A stretch of DNA of 64,000 nt from Blattamonas nauphoetae. Taxonomy: Eukaryota; Preaxostyla; Oxymonadida. The notes beneath the pieces were generated by a model that saw nothing but the letters and a program-made list of their open reading frames with translations, searched no databases and had not been told where the DNA came from. This document shows, piece by piece, positions 30,930 through 40,770 of the stretch; within the stretch, counting starts at the first letter, position 1; the number at the start of each line of letters is the position of its first letter. Location: the NCBI GenBank assembly GCA_033064195.1, contig JARBJD010000046.1, positions 186,001-250,000 on the forward strand. The letters are read 5' to 3'. The position numbers and the translations under genes were made by a program.

Positions 30930-33900
30930 TTATTATGCCTTCGCTGGATATTTGCCTTCAAACAATGATGATCAGTTGATGTTGCGAGGTGGAAGGAGGT
31001 GATCGAGGTGAAGAGTGATTCAATGATGGACTGGTTGGCATCTGAGTGGACCTCCATCAGAACGGAAGGTATTGGAAAAGAGACGTAGGCTGATTGGGCA
31101 GTTCTTGTCAAACACGCCATTTGTCGTCACCCTCCAACACACCACACTCCTGACGAAAGTGAACGTCACGAAGGTTGCTTCGGACTCGGAGAATGGGAAA
31201 GCGGAAGGAGTTGTGTTTGGGAGTTCAGGGAAGGAAGTGGAGTTGTTGTTTGGAGGGAGTGGAATACGAATTGAAATTGGATGGAGCAGATCTGTCTGAC
31301 GAACTTGCGAAGCATTCGGCGATTGTGAAAGTGAGGGGAGGATTGTCGGCGAGTGAGATTGTGTGGAGGGCAGAGTTGTATCCACTGGACTCGACGAACC
31401 CGAACCAGCTGCGATTTGGTTATTGCTATTGTGTGGAAGGGCAAGGAGGGTTGGTTGTGGAGGATGGAGTGTCGTTCTCAACACCCTTTGAGAAAGGGAG
31501 GATTGAGGGTATGCCTGGAGTTGTGCTGAGTGGAGACCGAACTCGGGCGATTGTGACGTTCTCAGGACGAGCGTTCGAAGGATGGATGGGAAAGGGTCGT
31601 GTCTCGAAAGACGATGTGACTTGGGATTCTCTCTCTGGACTCGTGATTGTGGACAGAACAACATGCAAAGGGGAGTTCTCAGCTGGACTTGTTGAAAGTG
31701 AGAGAGAACTGGAATACAAAAGTGAATACAAAGTGGTTGGAGTGGATGGAGAGAACTATGTTGTGGAAGGAAATGTGAAAGTTCTGATTCCTGCTGCACC
31801 GATCCTGAAGTCAGCATTGACCTCGATCACTCCCTCCACGAACCACCACTACACTGTCTCGCTGACTGGTGATGACTTGCCTGAAAGCGGGGAGTTCACA
31901 GCTCAGTTTGAAGGTGTCACCGAAACCGTGTCAATCACCATCTCGAGCAGGGTTGGCTCGACTTCATCAGCAATCGATCTGAAAACAGGCTCTGAATTTG
32001 AATTCGCTTAGACTTACGAGCTTGTTGCTCTGTGGAATGAAGAGACTGGAGAACACATTCTGTGCAATGGAGTGACGATGACGACACCAGATCCACCACT
32101 GCTGGTGAAGATCTCGAACGAAGTTTTCTCATCAGAAGCGCTTGTGCGTGTGAAAGTGACATTGACAGTGTCCAGAGTGACAGCGGAGAACTACACGCTG
32201 GAAGTGTGCGACGTGGCGGACTCATCGAACACACGAATTGAACTGTCAGTGGAGTTTGTGTCGACTGTGGAGACAGGTCGAGTTGTGGAGTTTGAAGTGT
32301 ATGGAAGTTCGTAGGTGTGATATGGAAAGACATACAAAGTGGTTGGGATGTGGAGCTCGAAAGTGAGAGCTGTGGTGGGAGAAGGCGTGCAGTTCACGAT
32401 TCCATCTTCGCCTGTTCGAATTGAATCGGCGAAGTGTGATCTGTTTGAATCGAAGACAGACGCGACGATCACACTTTTTGGAGTTGGATTGCTTGGTGGA
32501 ACAGATTTCTGGATTGGAATTCAGGAATGGGATGAGAAGACGAAAGCAGGAGTTGGAAGTGTGATCCGATTGAATGGAAAGATCTCTGGGATCGGAAATC
32601 AGTCGTCGTGTGTTGTGATGGGAAGTGTGTTTGGAGTGGTTGATCCGGAACTGAAGTATGAAACGAAATTTGTGATTGTCTCGCTGGAGATGGTCGACAC
32701 TGAATCGTTTGTGAACGAGAATATGGGTTTCAGTGTTCCCGCTGGCCTACCTCGCCTGACCAGTCTTTCTCTGTTGTCATCTTCGAAGGATGGGAAGATC
32801 GCTGTCTTCGCCGCAGGATCATCCGACACTTCACCAAACGAACAGTTCGTTGTCTCTGTCGCCTCAAACACTCCTCCTCTCGTCTGCAGCATCACTCTGA
32901 CATTCCCGACTGCTTCGAGTGGAGTGGGACGAGGGATTCTGTTTGCAGATTCGGGCGAGACAGCGGATTTGGAGTATGGAGTGTTGTATCGTGTGACAGG
33001 AGTGAAGGACACGCTGGACAATGTGATTCTGTTCGTTCCTGGCCTCTCCTTCGAAACGACGGAAGAACCGACTCGCCTGACGAGGATCGTTGGACCACTC
33101 TCGTTCAGTGCTGATCAGACGAGGCTGTTGATTGGTGTGACAGGAAGGAGACTGGACACATCGAAAGAGTATGCGGTGGAAATGACAGATTCGGCCGACT
33201 CTTCATCCGCTTTGAATCTGACGATGAATCACTCGTCGGATGGATGGAGAGTATCTGCTGTTGTGTTTGGAGAATCGGCGAATCTGACACCGACTCACTC
33301 GTATTTTGTGAGTGGATTTTTTGAAGTTGGCTCGTCCAGTCCTCTCGTCTTCGAATCGATCTCGTTCATCGTTCATGAGCCTCCGACGATCTCTGCCATC
33401 ACTGCGCACTTCTCATTGGAAATGAAGACTTACGTGATTGTGAAAGTGGAAGAGAAGCATCTTCCCACTCCCTCTCACATTCTCGTCTGACGCGGCTGGC
33501 GAGACAGAACAAATTTCACTGATCCGAAGTTGAGAAGATTGCATTGAAGAGTGAGCAAGCTGTTCAGATTCCATTCATCTCAAGCTCGTTCGGTCTTTTC
33601 TCATCTCCAACCGATCTGACTGTCTTTACCGACTCGACAGGCTCAACTGACGGATCGTGGTTTGGGAGTGCTTCCGATCCCGCGAAGTCGGTTGGACTTG
33701 TGTTTTGGGTGTTGGAGGAGTTGCGGGTCCGGAATGCTCGAGTGTGTGTGATGGAGTTGGCGGAGATGGAGCTTGGACTGGATCTGTCATCGATGTGGTT
33801 CATGGAGTTGCGAAACGATCTGATTCCTTTTCCGACACTGACCCTGCGGTTTCATTGTGTTGTGGAAGGGATGGTGCGAGGGACAGGGACGTTGGAGATG

Positions 33901-35830
33901 AAGTCGCTGACGATTGAGTATTCTTCGCCTCTCCCCACTCTCACTCACTTCGTTCAGTGACACTCGTTCACATCAGAAGGATTGTCAGTGTTTACTCGCG
34001 CGGCGGACACACCGAACATGACTTTGAAGAACTGCTTGCTGACTGGTTCGTCGTCTTATCCGCCATCTCCCACCACTCCCTCCCCCACTCAGAACGAGTT
34101 ACTTTTCAGCTGGTCGGGTGGAGTTGTTCAGCCGTCGGACACTTATCTGCATGTGATCTCGTCTCAGTTTGAGCATCTGTGGCAACACTCATCTTCTCAA
34201 ACAACGCCAAGTTCACCAGAAATACCAAATCTACTCCTCAGACCGACTTCACAATCTCCAACCTCATCCTCTCGTGGAATAGACCAGCCACAACCCTCGT
34301 CACCCAAACTAAAGGCATACTGAACATCCTCAACGTGGAACTCTCAACAATTGGTGATGTCATCTTTATTGGCAACCTCATCGACACAACAAGCTCAACC
34401 GTCACATTCTCCCAATTCACTCTGAATGCAGTGTCGAAGAAAGTTGAGTCAGTGTTGAAGTCGACTGGAAGCAATGTGACTTTCGACGACGTATCATTCA
34501 GCAACATTGAATTAACTTCGTCGCTCATGACTGGAAACGGAGGGATCACAATCACTGGCAGCACATTCTCTTCAATCACGGACAGTGGCTCCTCTCTCCA
34601 CACACTCTCACACACAGCCAACAACGACAACCTGATCACCATCGGCACATCCACCTCTCCCGTCACCTTCACATCCTGCTCGTCCGCCGGAAATGGCGGG
34701 TGTGTCAACGTGATTGTCAAAGGAACAGGAACACTTCAAGTCCAGTCAGCCACTTTCGAACAATGCTCGTCTGGCGGAAACGGTGGTGCCGTCTTTGCTG
34801 ATCTGAGGACAGGAACCGTCACGGCAGACGAGAACACGCCTCCATTTCCAGACACCATGTTCCGTTCCACAACGTCTTTATCAGAAGAGTTGGTGATGTT
34901 CGGTTCTCTCCGACGTCATCACACGCCGTCTCGACTGGCTCCAATGGATGTGCGTTCGGATGACCACAACCTCAAAAGGAGACCAACGCGAAAGAGCAGC
35001 TCGTCACAACCATCGCAAAGGCGACTGATGAGAACGCGACACTGACAGTTGAGACGCCTGGCGACGTCTTCGTGTGGCACTGCAGGTGGGAGAGGCAGCG
35101 ATGACGAAGAGTTGTCTGCCCAACCCCATCGCCGGAAGGATCTCACGCGGAGAACGAAACAACACTGCATCCATTCGCGAATGAACACACGCTCAACCCG
35201 ACGAGGAGGAACGGCTGTTCTTGAAGCGACGCAGAGGAATCTGGAACGGATTGAGATTGAGCAGTGTCAGAATGGGAACAACGAGCAACAGCAGCAGATG
35301 AGCAGGATTGGAAGAGAGCTGCAGACAGAGATGGATGCTAACAGGAAACCAGGTGACATGAAGAAGCTGGGTCGAATGTCCTTTGCGATGGACAACGAAA
35401 CGAGAGACAAGCTTGTACTCCTTCTGCTGGCACTCTGCACGGAAGACATCGAAGCACTGGATGCTCCCATCACTCGCTTGATCCACACCGAGGTTGTCGC
35501 ACTGACCGATCTGGAAGGAGAAGAGGATGCAGTATCTGCCAGCCGTCCTCCGCTCTGTCCACAACTTCGGATTGAGCAACATGGAAAGCGAGGATCATCG
35601 AAGGATGGAGCTGCTCTGCTTGCGAAATGACAACGGCGACACCCTCTCGTGCAATCTTTGCATCACCCGAGACCAATCGATGGAAGAGAAGCCAGACACC
35701 CTCAACATGACACTCCTGTTTGCGAGGAACACTCCACTCGACGTCTCCTGCAGCGACAGAGCGTGAGGACTGAACAGACACTGAGGATAGAACGTGGAAA
35801 GAGGAAACAATGGAAAGAATGACAGAAAAG
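30930..35830 (+). pseudogene. Relic of a giant Ig-like/beta-helix surface protein
   Basis: From about 31030 to 33490 a chain of beta-sandwich (Ig-like) modules can be followed, each closing with a strand pattern like YKVVGVDGENYVVEGN, YELVALWNEETGEHILCNGV, YKVVGMWSSKVRAVVGEGV or YRVTGVKDTLDNVILF, then V-x-F-x-x-P. From about 34180 to 34850 the sequence turns into a right-handed beta-helix with the marker GGNGGAVFADL and many S/T/N turns (TFSQFTLNAV, VTFDDVSFSNIE, GGITITGSTFSSI). Stops interrupt the Ig part near 32009 and 32313, frames change near 31230, 33490 and 34850, and the sequence after 34900 is hard to follow. No start or membrane anchor is visible. It is a decayed copy of a multi-copy family, in opposite orientation to the relic on its left. 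Confidence 0.65.
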
Positions 35831-36586
35831 AGAAAGAGGAGAGAACAGAGTTCGGTCTCATCACCCTCTCCGTGGTGTTGGGGTGAATTATGATGAGCCT
35901 TACGTAAAAGACGAGCTCGCTCTTCCTTTCTCCACACCTCTGTCCACACTTCCACCTTTGTTCATCTCAATTCCTTGTCGCTCTCTCGCCGCGATGGTTT
36001 GCAGCTGTCCTCAGTCATCATTTCTTCATCCGCACAGCTTCCTGTTGAAGGAACGATGAGATTGTTCGATCGTCTGTTCTCGCAACTTCCAGCTGACACT
36101 CGTCGAAGTTCAACTGATTGATCGAGTCAGCGTGTCGCTGAATGTGACGTCTGTCTCTTCTGCCGATGCCTCACTCTCCTCGTCTGTCTCGTCCACATCA
36201 CGACCGACTCTCCGAATGGTGTCTCCATTTGGATTGAGATCACTTGACATCGACCATCGCGATGAACGACATTGTGTGATGAGACGGTTGGAGAGGAGGG
36301 AGGACAGCAGTCTTCTTGTTGTGTCCATCCACGGAGCGAAACAGTGGCCTGCACACAAGCGATGCCACAACCACCCTGTCACATATTTGATTCGTCGTTT
36401 GGAATGACTTTGTATCGTAACTTGCTCGTTCTCCGTCCTAGCTTCCTCTTGATTCATCATTTGTACTGCTCATCCTGATTTTCTGCTTCTTTCTTCCTAT
36501 TGGACGATCATTTCATCTCAATGTCATTGTTTTGCTCTTTCTTCTTCCTGACCCATAACGAGTGATTCTGTTCTGACTCCGACGGA
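35831..36586. other. Spacer with weak relic sequence
   Basis: No gene is recognised. Short open stretches near 36110-36460 on both strands have Ser/Arg-rich composition with no domain; they may be remains of the surface-protein relic to the left. The last 100 bp are the promoter region of the next gene. Confidence 0.4.
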
Positions 36587-37660
36587 ATGACCGCATTACC
36601 TTCGAAAACATCCTCGTCGACTCATTATCCGAGCCCTGGTATCTCTTCACACAGCGTTTCATGTTCTGCAGATTGTTCCTCTTTCCTGAATTGGAATGAA
36701 GAAAAACTTGGATCTGAAGATGAAAAGACCGGTATCTTTCGATCTCTTGTTGCCACTGTGAAGTCCCAACCTAATCTTGATGTCTCTCTTGAAGCGAAAG
36801 CAGTGAAATGTCTCAAATCTTTGGATCCCAATACTCGAATTTCAGCCAATGATTTTCTCATCGGTCTTGGGACAACAACGGTTAATTCTTCGAGAATCTT
36901 CGTTGAATATATCACAGTGCTCCTTTCCTCAACCAGTCTGGTCATCGCCACAGCGGCGATGGAGGTCGTCAAAAATCTGATCTTGCGCTGTTCAATGAAA
37001 ATCCATTTTGGCCTTATCAAAGCTGATCTGATCCCTCAACTCGTGACCACTCTCAATCAATATTCTCTCTCATTCACCGATGCAGTCGATATCCACTATT
37101 GTCTCACGAATATCATCTTTAACTCCGTCTATCTCTCAACTCCAAATGGTCTCGACCAACTCAGAATTGAAGATGGCAGTGAACATCAAACTGTTTGTAA
37201 GACGGTTTTAACGCAAGTTGTGGCACCATCTGAGAAGTATATCTGGCATTTGTGCGTGAACCGCTTTTCGATCGTCGATGGACTACTATCCTTGAATTTT
37301 CTGAGACTCCTCGCTCAGCTGCTCCGAATATGTCCATATCATCAACCGACAATGGATTTTGTGCTTCATATGCCAGTTGTTCTCACAATTCCAAGTTGTC
37401 TCACCTTCTTCGAATTTGATCGTACAATCTGGAATATTTTGATTCTCATGAACGATACCCAGTGGGAATGTAATGAATCAAGGGGAGAATGCCGACAGAT
37501 GTGGAAGATAGTACTGCGGATGTTGAGAATGGAGGGCATCAAAGATGTGATTGAGGAAAAGCTGCGAAACGATAAAAACGGAACCCAAGGAGGACAAATT
37601 GTTGACAAATCGATTAAATGGAACCGTCTGCTGGGTATGAACATTCCGGAACAGGAATAG
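36587..37660 (+). CDS. Armadillo-like helical repeat protein, probable family gene
   Basis: An intact, intronless gene for 357 residues amid relics. After a Ser-rich start comes SFLNWNEEKLGSEDEKTGIF, then helical pairs such as FRSLVATVKSQPNLDVSLEA, KAVKCLKSLDPNTRISANDF, VIATAAMEVVKNLILRCS and LIKADLIPQLVTTLNQYSLS, which read like armadillo/HEAT repeats, and the end is IKWNRLLGMNIPEQE. From memory, proteins with this layout occur in many copies in oxymonad genomes, but I cannot confirm it here. There is no signal peptide, membrane helix or catalytic motif. Its place between broken surface genes fits a multi-copy accessory gene; its function is unknown. Confidence 0.7.
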   Translation: MTALPSKTSSSTHYPSPGISSHSVSCSADCSSFLNWNEEKLGSEDEKTGIFRSLVATVKSQPNLDVSLEAKAVKCLKSLDPNTRISANDFLIGLGTTTVNSSRIFVEYITVLLSSTSLVIATAAMEVVKNLILRCSMKIHFGLIKADLIPQLVTTLNQYSLSFTDAVDIHYCLTNIIFNSVYLSTPNGLDQLRIEDGSEHQTVCKTVLTQVVAPSEKYIWHLCVNRFSIVDGLLSLNFLRLLAQLLRICPYHQPTMDFVLHMPVVLTIPSCLTFFEFDRTIWNILILMNDTQWECNESRGECRQMWKIVLRMLRMEGIKDVIEEKLRNDKNGTQGGQIVDKSIKWNRLLGMNIPEQE

Positions 37661-37739
37661 AAACAGACAAAAGCCAGCGACAGTTTCGGACTATTTCTGA
37701 CTTCTTACGGGCAACAAAACCTGTTTGTGTGGTGGAGAA

Positions 37740-38235
37740 TGGAATTATTCATCGGAAGCACGAAAGAGACTGTTCGAATTGAAATGGGTTGATCCAGATT
37801 TGATGCGTTTTAGTCGATTTGCTTGATGCAATAGAGTCATTCCCGTCAGACTGATAGAGCTCACATTCGAACACAAAACGCCCCCCCACTTCACTCATCT
37901 CTCGCCCCCACTCCAGACTCACCCCCTTCAGCACCATCTCTCCTCCCGACGAACTCCGAGAAACCTGGATCGCACCGTCTGAGTCACCAGTCAGCCAATG
38001 AAGCGAACAGCTCACCATTTCCAGTTTCGAAGTTGCGTCCAAGCAAGCAATGCAATGTCCTTCATTCTGCGAGAACGACAAGGATTCCATATTCTACAGT
38101 TTTGCTGTTCCTCCCCGTTGAACACACACGATGCCATCGACAGCAATTCTCCACTCTGTTTCACAACACTCGCTGATCGAGAAAGCACAAACACGGAATA
38201 GCTCAGCGAAAGTGATCCTCCCTCGTTCTTCATGA
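37740..38235 (-). pseudogene. Relic of a beta-helix surface protein (short)
   Basis: Two overlapping minus-strand frames hold beta-helix-like repeats: GGSLSLSYSVFVLSRSASVV, SGELLSMASCVFNGEE, CLDATSKLEMVSCSLHWL, GAIQVSRSSSGGEMVLKG and VSLEWGREMSEVGGRF. Turns rich in Gly/Ser and the alternation of hydrophobic residues suit the same family as the two relics at 29.2 and 31-35 kb. The frame changes near 38010-38080. Only a few hundred bases remain. Confidence 0.5.
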
Positions 38236-38379
38236 ACGCGTCTTCGCTGTTTGGTGGCGAAAAACGCTCGCTAAACCTCCCACTCATTCCATCCGTCCCG
38301 CTCTCAGCCAATCCACTGCCTCGACTTCCCTCCTCCCACCTCACTCCCCGCCCATCCCCTCTCCCACTCGCAGGCAAAC

Positions 38380-39900
38380 CACGTCCCTCAAACATCCGAT
38401 GCTCCAATCGCCAGCAATCCACAGTCCCCTCCCGCTCATCTTCACCAGCCCGTCCGCCCTGGCCTTCCCGCGCCACACATTCCCCGCAGCGGGTGCTCAT
38501 CCCGCAAGCACAGTCGTCCCTCCTCACACAGTCGCCGTCGCTCACTCACTCGCCCTCCCTGAAAGTTAGTCTTCGAAAGACTTCACAGCAGGCCCTCCCT
38601 CTCCGTCCATCACGCCCTTCTCCAACGCCTCCGACATCAACGTCGATGGCGAGATCTTCACCCATCACGTCCAGCTCGACCTCAAACACGAAATGTGGAT
38701 TGGGTCGATCATTCTTGTCCGCGACTCCGCTTCACAGACTCAACACCGTGCCACTAAAATGGAGGAGCAGCGACGCGAGTTCAGGAAAGGCCAGACCAGC
38801 TTCGAGCTCGACTCCATCTTCGTCTGCTCTACATCGCCCCTCTCCGATTTAACTTTCTCGCTGGACGACGGCCTGGATGAGAAAGCCCAGTCGCTCTGGA
38901 TACTCAAGATCATAGCGCCAGACGAGTTCGACGAGGCTGTGATCCCCGAAGAGTTCAACAGCATCTCCGGCGCGGGACAAGGCAACACTGGTCCGAAGAA
39001 GCCAAACCTCACCATATCTGTTCCATCTGGTGGGGACAGCGATGCGAAAATGAAGGAAGTGTCGCAAGTATTCCAAATCCCGAAGCTCCAACTCGCTCAG
39101 ATTCCACAGCCACTCTGCCTCAGAAGAAGCTGCTTCTTCCATCCATCTTCCGCCTCGGTCTCTACAGTGTCGGGTGTGATGCCCACTCTCACCGAGCTAT
39201 TTCTGCTATGTTGGAGTGGAAGAAGGGCGGGCCGGGCAGATGGACGGTCTCGTCCAGTCAGGCTCCATCCTCGTCCTCTCCCTCCATCCGCACGGTATCC
39301 TCGCCCTCTGCCGCCTCTCCCCGTCCACATCACACACATTGTCCAGCGTCTTCTCTCCACTCCAACGACGAGAGTGGTCTCACGTTCCTCTTCTTCTCCG
39401 ACATCTCACCCTCCTTCCCTCTCGCGGTCTCTTCTTCCAAGTCATGTGTTCGATATGTCTGCACTGAGAACCGATCAGTCTGCGCCAGTTCAACCAGAAG
39501 TGTGTCTTCTCCCCCATTCCCCCTCTTCCCCAACACTGTCGACAGACGCGGTGTCGATCCAAACCACGCTGCATCTGGCCCTGTCTCGAAGTCTTCGGCC
39601 ACAACCTTCCCGATGTCCAGCAGAGGAAGCTGAAAGCGACGCTGTGGCGGGGTCTCCTCTTTCTTTTTCCGCTTTTCCCACCACACCCTCCCGCTTCGCT
39701 TGGGCGACCTGCTCTGCCTCTTCCACACTTCTGTAGCTATCTGCACCTTCCGATCGCGCTGAAGCAGACTCAGAATGATCCGCGTCTCTTCCGGCTGTTT
39801 CGGTTTCCTCTTCCTCCACAGAGGCGTGTTCGATGTCGTTCTGCTGCGAGTCCTCCAACGATGGCGAGGAATGCAATGCTGTGGCTTTCTGACCATTCAG
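38380..39900 (+). pseudogene. Unrecognised, probably broken protein-coding segment
   Basis: The plus strand is GC-richer than its surroundings and holds a plausible protein in pieces. From about 38400 one frame reads PLIFTSPSALAFPRHTF, then after an in-frame stop near 38568 (or a 24-nt intron, shorter than any other here) DINVDGEIFTHHVQLDLKHE, MWIGSIILVRDSAS, DSIFVCSTSPLSDLTFSL and KIIAPDEFDEAVIPEEF. After about 39110 the sense moves to other frames (KKLLLPSIFRLGLYSVG; then QMDGLVQSGSILVLSLHPHG). I know no family with this sequence. It may be a decayed gene, or a gene with introns I could not place; the minus-strand frames over the same stretch look worse. Confidence 0.35.
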
Positions 39901-40045
39901 AATCTTCACACTTTCTGCTGTTCGCCCAACAATTCTGATTAAAGTAGCGTTCGGCCGAGCTGTGGCTGCTCATCCCCGAAGACTCTATTGTCGTCTTCAC
40001 CAATACTCGACGCACGCTGTGCATCAGCTTAGCTGGGTCGAACAT

Positions 40046-40290
40046 CCTAGAGCCACCTGGGCAATTCTGAATTCCATATTCCCATCCTTTTGGATCAATC
40101 TCATGTCAGATCATTTGTTTAAGAACTTTTCTCTCACAATTCTGTTGTGAATCAGTTTATCAGAGTCAGTATGCGAAAATTTCAGAACTACAGTTCGAAA
40201 TTTGGGTTTTGGCGAATAAAAACGGGTTTGTAATTTTTGACGGGTTTGTGGAGGGACTATAATCCGGAGTTGCGGGTTAAATCGAGTACG
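40046..40290. other. Spacer, nothing recognised
   Basis: AT-rich DNA with no reading frame, repeat or RNA gene that I can support. It separates the unrecognised segment from the repeat at the 3' side of the KNL1-like gene. Confidence 0.4.
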
Positions 40291-40770
40291 TTGAAGAAAA
40301 CAGACCAACCCTCTCTCAACTTACGAAGTGAAGACCGAACAAAGAGAATGAATGAAGAGAGACAAGCCCTGTGATGGGGTGATGCTTGAGACTTCGTTGA
40401 TTACACCCATCACTCTTCTGATTCCAACAAGGATCGAGTCCACAAGAGACTGGAACAATGAGATTGAAAAGAAGCAAACCTGAGGAGGTGGGAAATGCCG
40501 TCCAAATGTCTGTTTCGAGTCTGTCAGGTTGGAATCCACACAAAATGTGTAGACCCAATCGCTGACGGGAAAACATCCTTTTTCATCCGCAAACCCAGAA
40601 CGCAGACACCCAACGACAGTTTGGATGAGTGAACACAACCCACCTGAATGGACACAATGGCAGTTCACTTCAGTTTGATCGTTTTCATGGTCCATTCTTG
40701 TGGGCCGATAAGTTGGGACAGGTGTGATCGTGCTTCGCCGAGTGGTCCTTCGCGGCAAGTCTGGGAGAGG
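40291..40770 (-). repeat. Fragment shared with the surface-gene relic at 29.2 kb
   Basis: Two blocks here match the relic end at 29219-29325 almost exactly: 40291-40334 (contains ctctctcaacttacgaagtg) and 40712-40770 (contains tgtgatcgtgcttcg and aagtctgggagaggaga). At 29.2 kb they are joined with only a few bases between them; here about 370 extra bases lie between. On the minus strand the first block includes the 34-nt last intron of the relic, but here the acceptor has changed from cag to caa. The joins at 29.2 kb fall on 2-3 base repeats, as expected from simple deletions. Confidence 0.8.

Noticed and set aside
35049-35630. 193-residue Gln/Arg-rich plus frame as a gene
   Set aside because: It lies in the decayed end of the surface-protein relic, shows no domain, and neighbouring frames look equally open.
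39490-40045. Minus-strand frames starting near 40045 as a gene
   Set aside because: Low-complexity Glu/Ser/Arg composition opposite a more protein-like plus strand; no splice support.
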